Origin: Mortierella sp. BCC40632
Lineage: Eukaryota > Mortierellomycota > Mortierellomycetes > Mortierellales > Mortierellaceae
Assembly (NCBI GenBank): GCA_011634665.1
Contig: WAEK01000005.1
Location: 1,676,001-1,740,000, forward strand
DNA length: 64,000 bases
Direction: 5' to 3'
Made by a program: the position numbers and the translations under genes. Below the pieces are notes generated by a model that was given only the letters and a program-made list of their open reading frames with translations, was not told the DNA's origin and searched no databases. Positions 34,583-46,585 of this stretch are shown here, piece after piece; the first letter of the stretch is position 1; each line of letters opens with the position of its first letter.

Positions 34583-37500
34583 TGTTGCCCAGGTTAGGGA
34601 ATGTGTGAATTGGTGATGACAAGTGTTGTTGTTGGGGTAGAGAGGAGAGAAAGTGAAAGCAGCCTGATGATGGACTAGCAAGTGAAACGAGTTACTCTCC
34701 GCTCTCTGGACACCAACTTCCATGAAGGCAAGATGGAGAGTGGGAATGAAGGCTGATGTTTGATGTCAGAAGCTTGACAAAGAATAAGAAGTAATGAACA
34801 GGATGGTGGGGAGGATGGTTGTAAGAAGGAGGAGAAAGATGAAGAGAAGAGCGAATGAGAGAAGCAAACAACCTTGCATCAGCATTGCTGATGTCCAAGA
34901 GAAAGACCCACCGGGGGCGAGGGGCGGAGAAATACAACAGAGGATTAGACCGAGTCAACATGCCTCGTGATTGGATATTGGAACTGGGGGACATTGGATA
35001 AAAAGCCAAATGTGCACAAGGCGGAGTATTGTGCGAGGCTCATCATTTCAAGAGCGTGCATGCAGCACACACACACACACACATCTTCCTTTGCTGCCAT
35101 CTTCTCTTCTCCGGGTGCGCCTTATTGTAACAAATCGACACCATCCAGGCTTCATTATTGAAATCGCTCCACACCGTTGAGGCAATCAAGAGAGTTACAA
35201 AGCAGCCTATTCCTCTGGTGTAAAAGGGTCCTGACCCTCTTGAGGTTCTTTGACAATATGGCAGCTGCGACCATTACAAAAGAGACCAACAAAAGGAAAA
35301 TGAGGGTAGACTACAATTTGCCTCCAAGGTTGGTCAGGTGGGTAAGAGTCACCAAAGTAGCCCGAGCACAGGAATTTCTTACTGCTCTCAACGAGTAGAT
35401 CTCATAGTACAACTGTCAGAGTGGATAGAGCCCACACTGCTGTGTTTAAAACTGCTTCCTTAATCCTATTCAATCTAGGAATACCTCCTATTACAACTTT
35501 GTCAGTTGTTTGTCCACACACAACACATCCTCTGATAAAAGTACCAATTATCGAAGCATCCACTCGTTCCCATTCCAAGGTACATTAACCAGTCCTACAG
35601 TAAGTGAAGTACAGCTTGAGTTTATTTGACTGTTTGAGGAGAGTAAGGCCTCAATGGCACCCTTCACCACTCTCAGGTCTACGAACAGCTAACATGGGCC
35701 ATGGTCATCACTGCTGCACCTCTGGATCCAAGGAAGAGGGATAATATTATGCTTTTTTGGTTCACTGGGTCTCGATTTTGTACCGATAATCCGATGTTTG
35801 ACAGTTCTCGTGAATAGTAATGAAGAAAGAAATGAGTGGCCAGCACTCTCTATTTGAGATAAGAGGGACACTCTTTTAGTATTTCTGTTCTTCATCACAT
35901 GCTGATTTTCTACTAACTCAACTGACTTCACATGTATGTCCGTTGGTAAGGTAGAGAGTTGATCGCATTTACTAATGGGAACCAGTGGACCAAGGTCATG
36001 TTGAAGCCCGAAGAAATGTGATAAACAGACAATGATATTGGTGTGTTCAAATATGAAGGCGTTTTGTAATCTGCTTGCTACGGATGTTGGCTGCATAATT
36101 CAGCATCAAGAAATGTGGCGTGGGTCCAGGTTTGATTAAATAAAGATCATGTCTAGGAGCCGATCGGAGCACGCATACGAGGGAAGGTTGGTATCACGGT
36201 GTACAAATGCCTCGCCATTTTAGCATTGATAAACGACTAACAGCTTCATTAGGTGCATGGGTTCCTTTGTGATAGTTCCTTTGTGATTTTTTAGCATGAT
36301 CCAATTGCCACACATCAAAAAATACCTGGTCCTCAGTCAATAAGAAATTGCTCAAGGCTTGCGGGCACCCCGATCCAAAAGCTTGGACGTGAGTTCTTTC
36401 TAGCTTCTTTTCGCTGTCTTCGAAACGCTTGTCTCCTATCCTCTCTGGCCTAGATTTTATTCCCTGGTGCTCAATCAATCTTCTTGGTAGCGATAAAGAA
36501 TCCAGCCTCGCAGAGTGATTGTGTAGTCCATGATCTGTAACCAATGTGTGGCTCTGGAGTTGATCCTGAAGACTATGCCGGCCTGAGAAAGTCTTTAGCC
36601 AATGCGCTGAAATACGCTAGAGAAGTGGTGTAGTAGTCTAAGCATCCGAAGAATGTCCTCGTCCAAGATATGGTCTATGTGGGATTCAATTTGCTTTTCA
36701 CAACATGGCATGGGAACAACTAGGCTTGTTTATTGACTTTGAGGGACGATGGCTGAAAGATGAGATGAGAAGATATCCTAGTTGCGATTCTTTCAAGCTG
36801 ACCAAAAAAAATAAGAGAGTAAACAAAAGAAGGGAAGAGAATAGAAATACCAAAAAATAATTACACCCTCCTATCCCTTCAGACATTGGTGTGAAGGCTT
36901 ACCTTTCCACCTACTGCTCCTCAACCAATAAGGTCTTGTTGGATTTGATGGCTCTTGCGAACACAATTCCATCTGGGGCAGGACTCAGGTCTTTTTGTCC
37001 ATTCGAGTTTGCATCATTAGGGAAAGGGGAGGTAAAAAAAACGCCCCCATGAAAGAAAAGACCTCCTCAAGACGCTGGCTTCCTGGACTCGTGACAATAC
37101 TGACTCAGGCTAGAGAAGGCCGAAGAAGGTATGAAAGACACGACACAAGAAAGTCGAGTGAGAGTGAGGGGATAAAATGAAAGTGAGTGGAGAGAGAAGG
37201 GGTACATGGTGGAAGATCAGAGCATTGGATTGTGAAGTACTCGCAAAGTAGCACTACAGTGCTTGGATTGGCATCCGATGCAACTCGATTTGCAGGACAC
37301 TCAGACAGACTTACCAGATTTCCGAGCTCCAAGTCTTGTTACTGATCATGGTCACTGCCTAGAGCCTATTGCAGTCAAAGGAAAAGGAATGAGAAAGAAA
37401 AAGAGAGAAAACGAACAAATGGAAGAAAGGACACCCAGTTGCACCTTCCATCCATCTCTACCCAGTATCACACTCACACTCACATTCACACTCACACACC

Positions 37501-37659
37501 TACACATCCTATCCCAAACAAAACAAACCCAAAGAGGAGAAAGAAAATGTATAACAAAAGGAGACAGTGATGCTTCCTCAGCTGTTCACCACCAAGCACC
37601 GTTGTGGCCAACATGCGAGCTTCTCAACAATGGCTACTTGTTCGCAAGGAAAACACCAC

Positions 37660-37880
37660 GAAAAGAACTGGCGAGTGCAGGACCCCATAAGACACCTCTT
37701 ACACCCTATGGTACGACCCGTGCCGCTTTTAACGGGCGCCTCTCCCTCCTGTCGTTAAACAGAAGGTCCCCGTTGGCCCAGCTACTTAAACTCACTGTGC
37801 CGGCGACCGGGCGCCGCTTTCTAAACGGGAGGTTACTGATAGACTTGCCTCCACAGCGATCATAATACGGGGTCACCGAA
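37660..37880. other. GC-rich, strongly conserved island (right copy)
   Basis: This is the inverted partner of the island at 16,640-16,880. It includes the words GGCGACCGGGCGCCG-like on the plus strand and a frame open to a stop at 37,865. No family is recognised. Confidence 0.3.
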
Positions 37881-37979
37881 TATAGAACCATGACCTACGG
37901 GCACCAGCTCAAACGAATCCCAGGTGAAAGAAACAAAACAAGCAGGCCCCGCCCAGTCCCGACCTGAGGAGTGAGAAAT

Positions 37980-38022
37980 AGGTGGTGGTGGTGGTGGTGG
38001 TGGTGGTGGCGGTGGTGGGGGG
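37980..38022. repeat. (GGT)n microsatellite in the right arm
   Basis: About 13 GGT units lie here; the left-arm partner near 16,525-16,545 has only three or four CCA units. Confidence 0.8.
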
Positions 38023-39433
38023 AGGAGAGGAGTATGTGCCAGGCAAAGTGGAGTGGCAGAGAAAAGAACACAGGGAATGGTAGGCAAAAAGAGTGGAGGT
38101 GAGGGAGAGAAAAGAAAAGACACATCACATCCATAATCACCACAATAACCAAGGGCCAAAGTGTTGAAAACCAAGTGCGTAACAGTGAAGAAGTAGAGAG
38201 AGAGAATATCCTTGATCAGAGAAATGGCCACAGACAAAGAAGTATGCTGAAAATGGTCTGGTGTCGAGAAAACATCAAGTAGAAGAGTAAAGCTAGAAAG
38301 CCATGGTCGGGAGAGAGAGAAAGAGACTGACTGACTGAAAATTATGGCAAGAGTGTGGCAGGAGTGTGGCAGGAGTATGCTGTGTTGAGCAAAGGGGAGA
38401 AGAACAAAGTCAAAACCGCTCAAATTAGTTGCACTTACATCGTCGCATAGGGGAGTCTCGGCTTCAGGACGCTCCCCGTGTGGTTGAACAAGATGGCAAA
38501 CAGGCTGAACCCAGTGGGGTTTGCTACTTCTCTGAGGAGTCTCTCGACTCCAAGGAGTGCAGCCAACACCACATGGAGAGTGAAAATCAAAAAGTCAGTA
38601 GAACGGTGGTCCCCTGGCCAGAGCATACCAAAGGGACAACGAAGAGAACAGAACAAGAAAGAAGGCTACCAGAGACCTCTGCCAGCTCTGTGAAAACGAA
38701 CAAGAGTGAGAACAGAAAAGAAAGAGGAATAAGGTGGAGGCAGGAAAGGGTGTGCCTCGTGAACTGGCAGTGGTCGGTGGAATGATGAATAGTAGTGGCA
38801 GGGGAAGGGAGTGGGGAGGTTGAAACGGGGAGAGCTGAAGAGAAAAGAAGAGAAGAGAGAAGAGAAGAGAGAAGAGAGAAGAGGTTAAAAAGTCAGGCAG
38901 GCCGAGGCTTTGACTCTCTCTGGCCAGAGGCAGAGGCAGAGGACTGAGTCGGGCCATACCCTGGGCCTGTGACACCGCCTCACACTCTTTCTCCAGGCGC
39001 TGCAGATCCGTCCTTTGGCCAGACATGCCCTCTGAGCAAGAGAGTCTCTCACTTTGTGTGGTAGACCAGGGCTGCTACTCTCAGGTCTCCCTCCATCCAT
39101 CTGACTCGCTATCCTTCACTCTCTATCCTTCACTCTATCCCTACCTCTCTATCCATACCTTTCTATCCACACCTTTCTCTCTCTCTGCTGCCTGCTCCGA
39201 CTTTTGGTCAAGACTCTTTGCCGCACGTAACAAACATTTCGAGATCTGCATGGTGTACTACATTAGCACAGCCAGATGCACACACACATGCACAAATGCA
39301 CAACCGAGGTGTATCTCCACTTCCTTCCTGTCTCGAGTTCATCCACAAAGAAAGGACCCTTTTTTGAACAAACCAACTTGTCTCTGGTATCTCTTTGTGA
39401 AAGTATCCTCTTTTCTTCTTTCTCTCTCTCTCT

Positions 39434-39439
<6 letters not shown>

Positions 39440-39474
<35 letters not shown>

Positions 39475-40474
39475 CTTGGGTCTCTACACTCTTGTTCGAG
39501 AGTATGATAGGGACAAGGGCCACAGAGCAGAGAGAATACCATTTGCAAAGACAGTGCACAGCGATAGAACAGTCCAATACCATTCGCTTGCTGATGGGCC
39601 ACGACGCGACAGAGTTCCGAGACTTGCTCCAGTTGGAGAAGACCAAGACAGCACAGCCGCTACTTTGTTCGGAAGAGGCACTCCTACTCCTGCTCCTGCT
39701 CTGGCTCAAAAAAAAAAAAAAAAAAAGGCAGACACTCGCACAAGACACACACCAATCGGATGGCGTTATCTTGACCAGGGCTGAAAAAAGTCAGCGCTAC
39801 TGTCTGTGTGCGGTTTGGAGTGCGATCCGGTCCAACACGTCGGGACCATTCATGCGTCCTCACCTCTCCTTCCACTTTGAGGGTTCGACCACCCTACTCT
39901 GCTGTGTCCCTCGGTCGGTCACTTGTTCTTCTTGGACTTCTCTTCATTCTATTCAGACTATCTTAATCTCCCCTCCGACATGTGTGAGTGTACGCTAGGC
40001 TTTTCTGCTGCGCTTTCTTGCTCTATCACTACTCGCCCGACCTCCGGCTGTCCTCCGAGAGAGAGAGAGAGGGAAGGGCAGTTCAGGTTGGAGAGGGTTC
40101 TCATGATCACCACTCTAGTAGGTTTCAGACGTTGCGCACTGGCCACTTTTTTCTTTTCTGTTCTCTGCCCTCAGTTCTCCATCCTGTTCTCTGTTCTCTG
40201 TTAGCTCCAGAATAGTGGATGAATGGTAACTTTGTTTGTTCGTGAGAACAGAGCAACGATGGGGCTATTCAATGTAATTGACTCGGTGAAGCACGCGCCT
40301 CTGTTGTCTTTTCGTTTTGCGTTTCCAAAAGAATGAAGTGCGTATCCCAGGTAATCATGACGACTACCCACGGTTTGCCCCAGACATGAGTAGAACAGTG
40401 AGTACAACGATGTCAGACAGAAAATGTGAATATATGATTTGCTCGCGCGCGAATGTGGTCGCTCATAATAAAAT

Positions 40475-40506
<32 letters not shown>

Positions 40507-40880
40507 AAAACGGCACTCCAGCCTCTATTAGATCTGGCAAGTTGTTGGTTAGAATTAAAGCGCGTCTAAGAGGGGAGGGTTCTAGTGTCAGTGTGTGAGA
40601 GAGAAGAATAGGAAGGGAAACATGACTGAGTAGAGAGTAGATGGGGCACCTCACATTGAAGAGAGAAGGAAGATGCGTGAATGGCCTTGGCTTGTCAGGG
40701 CAAATCACACGTTTGAACCACATGGAGGACGGTAACTCAGGCTCATGCCAGCCTTTGACCAAAAACTACCGAGAAAACACTGAGATGGGTCTATCCGATC
40801 GATGTGTGTCTTCGTGCGCGCGCTCGCATGCGTGTGTGCGTGTGTGTAAATGTGGGTGCGTGAATGGGTGCGTGAATTTT
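39440..40880. other. segment present only in the right arm
   Basis: The left arm has only a poly-T/A tract at 15,076-15,095 where the right arm has about 1.4 kb flanked by a T37 tract (39,438-39,474) and a T11 tract (about 40,880-40,892). It holds no recognised gene. It includes a diverged copy of the inner arm end (39,510-39,690) and a (CAGA)n microsatellite at 40,474-40,503. Confidence 0.7.
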
Positions 40881-41381
40881 GTTTTTTTTTTTGGTTGGAG
40901 CTGCTGGAGCCGCTAGACAACGTTACTGGAGCCTTTGCCAGAGCTTCTGCCGGAGCACCTACAGGACAGAGCGCCATTGATACCTACAAAGTCACTGACG
41001 ACTTTGGATAGTTAGCAGCGCCCGCTTCATGGGCACCAGAGTTGTTGTCTATTCCTACCTTAACGACTTCTAAGTCGATTTTCTTCTATTCGGGTCAAAT
41101 CTGTGAGTGTCACTTGACTGTTTGCCACTCGGTCTTGGCACGTCTTTTTTACTTTTTACTTTTTTTTTCTCTCTTTCTTTCTCTTCCTTATTCTCTTTTC
41201 TTCTCTTCAGACCCTCTTCCTTCCCCCTCACCCCTACAAAAAAAAACATGGACCAGGACCAGGAATGAGCATGGACATGGGATAAGGACATGGACATACG
41301 CATTCGGACATGGAGATACAGGATCAGGACTAGGAGAGCAGGACCCCTTCCCCTCTTAGCTCACACACTCCGTCACCGTTC

Positions 41382-42108
41382 ATGGTCGTGTGGTTCCCGG
41401 CTGCAGACGGCGGACCACCGGCTATTATTCTCGTTCCTTTGAAATCTCGGCGCCACTCTCCTCCACTCCTCCTTCTTGTTCTCTTTGTTCCCCTTATCTG
41501 GCAAGGTGCATGGTCAGAGCTGAGTGTGAATGACCAGCCAGTGTTTCTCCCATGGACACCGACCCCAGGGGGTGTCGACTGTCCTGGGAATCTCTTTTCA
41601 GTTTCCATACGGTGGATAACACCTCATTTTTCTTTCCTCCTCGCTTCCTCCTCTCTATCCACATGGGACGACTTCTATGCCTGTGAGTACACTCCGAACG
41701 GACGATACGATGCCCTGGGTCGGACCAGCGTATTCGTAGGGCCGGTGTTGATGGTGTCGTCCACACCCGCCTCCCTTGAGCTCCCCAAGTGAGCTCGGGC
41801 TCCCGTTCGGATGTGGAAAGTGGCCGTGGAGGTTGGACCGTATGGAGAGAGACGAAGGTCATTTGATTTTGTGCTGGGTGCTTCTTGTCTAGAGTCTTCA
41901 GACTCGCACCTGGGCGATACGACGGTCCACACAGGGGGTCTGGCGAGGTGTTTTTGGTTGAGGGAGGCCGAGGACACATCAATAGACTCTGGACTCCTAG
42001 GAGGTTCTATGTTGGCGGTGGCACTTCTAGAGGGTAAAGAAGAAGATGCAGACCCAACAAGAACGGAGTGTCACGGTTTGCAGCCTGCTCGAGGCACACC
42101 CTGCATAG
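41382..42108 (+). CDS. unrecognised predicted secreted or membrane protein, 171 aa
   Basis: The model joins exons 41382-41682, 41740-41788, 41893-42033 and 42084-42108 with introns of 57, 104 and 50 nt. Phases agree at all three junctions. The N-terminal part has a hydrophobic run (PPLLLLVLFVPLIWQGAWS, residues about 28-46) suitable as a signal anchor. Later parts include WTPTPGG, DDFYAWPVLMVSS and KVFRLAPGRYDGPHRGSGE. I do not recognise a family. The comparison with the left-arm copy supports the first intron: the only stop of the left copy in that stretch lies within it. It is not certain that the gene is expressed. Confidence 0.42.
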
Positions 42109-42172
42109 CCTGGGCGATACTCTTCTCTTCTTTGATGAGCAGAGAAGGGGTTCAGGTGAACTGATGGCAAAC

Positions 42173-43312
42173 TAAACTATGGTGAGCACTAGTTAGGGTG
42201 TTGGAGTTGGTTGGAGTAGAGGTATAGGTAAGAGTAAGAACGCAGGCATGGATAATAGTACGTCCACGGGCATAGGTAAGATTGGAATAAAAATTTAGGG
42301 AGCTTCAGATGGAAAGGTTGATTTCGAGGATCTTTTTGTCATGTCTTGCTCTACGTAGAAGGTATGTGTTGAACTATCTTTGATACACTCATCTAGTTCC
42401 TTTGTATCTCAGCCCTCACTGACTAAAAATACAGATGGGATCCTTTGTTGTTTTTTCTCTTTCATTCTATCCGTCTACCTATTCTCTTCTTTCTTTCATC
42501 CTATAGTCTAAAGTTGTGCCTCCAATCCAACTAAAAATAATTTAAAGAAAAGAAAAGAAAAGAAAAGAAAAGAAAAGAAAAGGCGCGGCGACTTAAGCAT
42601 CATACTATTTTCATGTAGAGCATACTTGAATCCGACTTGAACTGATTTGTGTTCGAGAATACGACTCAGTACCAAATTCCAAGACCACGTCTCACAAATG
42701 TTTCCCATTCATTTTGTTCTGTCTCTGGAATCAACACAACTCTCAGGAGCCCCTCAGGGCTTTAAACCTTGTGTTGGATCACAAATTATACTAGTGCCCT
42801 AGACTATACAACTGTTCTATGAGACTGGACTCTTGATCGCTGCTAAGAAGTTCTAGCGCCATGGAGTAGGATCTAGTCTGAGGAGAAAGAAAAAAACGAA
42901 TGGAGAAAGTATCGGAGAGAGAAAATTCAGGACAATGCAACATGACGGCGATGACCAGTGCCAGTTCTATCACACATTGTCTTACTTTCACTTAATTCTC
43001 TCCTTCCCTCTCACACACATTCAACGCCTCAGCTGGTATGGCCTTGGAGGCTAGACTGGGTAGTGAGAGAGTGATGCCAACTTCGATAGTCGATGGACGC
43101 GCCGTTCTCCTTGAGCTTCTGTCCTGCAGCAGCCAACAGAGCCATACTCAACGAGATTTTCTATGGGGATTCTCAAGTGGAAAAAAGTCTCTTTTTTTTT
43201 TTTTGGATTGACTGACAGCGGGTGATAACGCTCCAATAGAAGAATAATTCACAACATCTTCCATCCTCCATCCCCCTTCTCCTTCTATCTGGCCGTTTCT
43301 CATTCGTCAAGC
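42173..43312. other. intergenic region beyond the palindrome, no gene seen
   Basis: Low-complexity DNA with an (AAAGA)n tract at about 42,543-42,582. No frame resembles a protein. Confidence 0.45.
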
Positions 43313-44700
43313 ATGCAAAGAGCAACGCACAAGCGACCACTTTTGCCCAAACCTACTCCTCCGTCCAACCTTCCTAGGGGTTCTTCACTTCTTTCTCTGT
43401 GTCCCCTGGATCTGGTGCTGTCTCTACCGAACTCCCTGCCGCGCGAGGATCATTGGCTGCCCCTCGTATCTGCTTACCAGACCCACCTGTCTCAGATGTT
43501 CCCTTGCAAGACACCGAGGGTGTGGACGAAGATTCTGACTTGGACGACGACGACCTGAACGAGGACATAGACGAGGAAGAGGATGAAAAAGAGGAGAATA
43601 CTGCCAATACTACCAACAGCAGCAAGAATAACAGCAGCAACAGCAACGATACACCCAGACTTATCCTTGATGTTGATCCTACGTATGCCACCCTCGTGAG
43701 GAGGAGCTCCTTGTCGATACGAGAGCTGCCTTGGCATGGATCAAGCCAGGCATGAGGATGCTCATGAGTTGGTTAACCAACCCGATCTACTGACAGATGT
43801 ATAACAAATGAGGCCATCAAGACAAACCAGGCGAGTGCTAAGAGTGTGGTGGTAGTGGTGGAGTAACTCCAAGAAGATTCCAAAGTGGACAGCAACCAAG
43901 GTCGAGACAAGTATACTCTACGTTAGGAAACTGCTCTACGAGGTCATCAAACTGAACTCTACTGGCAAGAATGGTACCATTCTCTCTTGCCAAGACGAGC
44001 TCTGTCCATATTTTGTCCGCCTTCAACCGATTTTTGGTCAAAGTTTAGTTGCAAACCTACCACCCCTTCGACAGACCACATGAAATGTCAAGACCATTTT
44101 GCCTCCAATCAAGTCGGAAAAAGATATCGGTGATATTGATGTGCACGATGCACCCGAGGCGACAAGCGTCCTTGCAGGTATGATGCAAACTGAATAATAC
44201 GGAAGCCGGTTTCTAAATATGCGTGAGGTGCTAATGACCCCTTCAGCTTCCCCAGCTACTTCACACATGCCTGAACGAGCGAACAAACGGCCTCGATTTC
44301 TTTCTCAGGTGTCATCTATAGAGCAGTGCCTCACAAGGATTCGAGCCTTTGCTGATCGAAAGCGCGAGGATGCCAAGGAGTGCAATGACTTGTTGAAGCG
44401 GATGTCTGACGAAATAGCACGACGGGAATGCAGTCTGTCTGATAAACTGGCCCAAGAGGCACAGAGGTTAATCGGAATCGACTCGTTGATGATCTTGTGA
44501 CCACCAAAGCCGAGGTCAACAAAATTCTGGTTATCGAACGTGCTGGAAATAACAGGATCTTGACCACTGAATGCTTTGACCGTTGCTGCAGAACGGGAAC
44601 GAGATCGTGTCTGGTGGACTGAAGTATGAGACCGGGAATGCTCCCGGTGGGATGAAGAGCAGGCGTTATTCATAGAGAAAATATCGGAATTTCAAGTCAG
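43313..44700 (+). pseudogene. decayed coding region of unknown family
   Basis: Coding-like pieces occur on the plus strand in changing frames. The first is a Pro-rich then acidic Asp/Glu and Asn/Ser stretch (43,399-43,755, e.g. DEEEDEKEENT). The second is about 43,880-44,176 (VRKLLYEVIKLNSTGKN, then after one in-frame TGA at about 44,080, PPIKSEKDIGDIDVHD). The third follows a plausible intron at 44,177-44,247 (SHMPERANKRPRFLSQVSS and a coiled-coil-like helix rich in Lys/Glu/Arg to about 44,480). The stretch around WLTNPI at 43,770 resembles a repetitive gene family of these fungi, but I cannot name it. Stops and frame changes make an intact gene unlikely. Confidence 0.4.
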
Positions 44701-45981
44701 AGCTAGCATTTGCCAAGAAGGAGCTTGACTTGGTTTATCGCATGCAAACGAAGTAAGGCTTTACTTTGTGAATACATTCACATTTAATTGGTGCTGCCTT
44801 TCAATGCTTTTTTTTTTTTTTTTTTTTTTTTAGTTCCATATCATCCATGCTGCGAGTTCATCTCTCTCTTCTTCTCTTTCCTTTCCTTTTCGCACTGGCG
44901 TTATTTCATCTATTTCTCCATTGTCCCTTGCGATATCATCATGGATATAAGTTTGGTGAGTGTCGATCTTGGCGCAAAGATATGTATATACACTCCCTTG
45001 CATCACCTGTGCCCCCTTCCGTTAGGATAGTCAAGACAAAGAAGCTGTGTCAAAAATAACATACGGGCCTCGGGACGAGATTTCGGTCTTGCGGACATCA
45101 TCTGGCCAGAAGACGAATCGCTCTTGGAGGGACTCGATGGCTTGGATACATCTCTAAGTGTAGAGATGAACTATCTCACGACTGACGCCCATTGTGTAGG
45201 CGGTAGAAAGCTATCAAGAGATGAATAGAAATAGGAGCTTGGGATCGCTCTAGATTGCAGGGTTGAAAGACGGGATGGTTTTTTATCAAATCAACCAGCG
45301 CGCCGAACTACCAGGGCATAAGGTGAACGATGCTCTTGTAGTGTGCGGGAGAGTGTTAGGTGAGAATAGTGTCCCTCAAGACGGAGGACGATGGCATGCA
45401 GAGTGCGAGGCTCGAGATAGCGAGCGATGAAAAAGTAGCAGAGCAGGTCGGTGTAAAGTTAAACGTCGACGAGAGAATGACTTATAGTAGGATTATCCCT
45501 GCAGGCAACCACGAACTCTCCCCAAGCCGAGAGGAGTTTCTCCTCGCACAGGTGAATGGGTCATCAAGAGAAGAGGGAAGGTGGAGGAGTGTTGAAAAGG
45601 AACAGGAAATCGGCTTGGTTATCAGTCGGACCAAACTCTAAAATCTTTGTCTCCCTTGCTTTTGATGGATTCGTGTGTTCGCACGAACCACCCATCAGGA
45701 TTCAGGTTGACCTCAAAGCTCCATTTATTGATGCATGTATCCTTACCAATGTGTGCAAGCTTGCCTCTATATTTGTGTATTTGAAAAACGAGTCTTCAGG
45801 GCTATTGGTAAAGAATAGTCTTTCTTTTACCAACGAGTATAGAGGAAAATGGTCAGGTACATCGATCAGTCGACTATTCGAGTAGACCCAAACTAAACCC
45901 AGTAAGTTGAGCAGGCCATACCCATTGCTAGTCAACTCTTGGCTGACCAATTATGAACTAAAAACCCACCTCAGAGCTGTT

Positions 45982-46012
<31 letters not shown>

Positions 46013-46117
46013 AAGGACAGAGAGAGAAGTATATTGAGGAGCAGCGTAGAAGCACCATTAAAGACTAAGAGAACTAAGGAAAAGGTATGAAAATCTATTG
46101 GTACAAAAAGGGAGGGA

Positions 46118-46164
<47 letters not shown>

Positions 46165-46585
46165 CCAGAACCATTCAAGGACCTCCCCAGGAACCAGGCA
46201 GAGAGACGAATGATAGAAGCTTCTTGCTTCATTTTCCCTCCCTTCTTTCATCAAGCCCCCTTTCAGTCCAAGAGATCAGATAAAAGAGAGGGTACTGAGG
46301 TGAAGACCAAACAGTTGGTAGGTTGAATGCCTGTCTTAGACCTGTTTCTACTGCCTAGAGACATCCATCCTAGTCCCTGCCGAAAGACATTCGTAGTTGA
46401 TACTCCATTGCAGACACTGAGGCAATAAGAAAAAAAAAAAGCTTGGTCCAAGTGTACAAAGATAATTGGAGTCGACAGCTTTATCCATTCTTTCGGGTCC
46501 TATGTCGGTCTCTCTTCATTGCCTGCAAACTGCTGTCACTCCTGGAGGAGGGGGTGCGATATGGGAGGAAGGGGCTCTTTCCTCA
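44701..46585. other. gene-poor region with short coding-like fragments
   Basis: An open frame at about 45,360-45,641 lacks an ATG at its start and encodes 93 residues of plausible composition (SLKTEDDGMQSARLEIASDE). It may be another fragment of a decayed gene. There is a T20 run at 44,810-44,830, an (AAC)n tract at 45,983-46,012 and a (GA)n tract at about 46,126-46,160. Confidence 0.35.

Larger units (their letters stand above)
31188..42172 (-). repeat. right arm of the giant inverted repeat
   Basis: This is the reverse-complement partner of the left arm. It lacks the retrotransposon. The unoccupied insertion point is between 34,933 and 34,934. It has an extra segment of about 1.4 kb (39,440-40,880) bounded by poly-T tracts. 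The outer end of similarity is near 42,172, where the left arm shows its partner at about 13,831. Its kelch gene copy carries several homopolymer-length changes. Confidence 0.93.

Noticed and set aside
39884..39896. B-box-like GGTTCGACCACC as a tRNA gene
   Set aside because: No A box or cloverleaf upstream.
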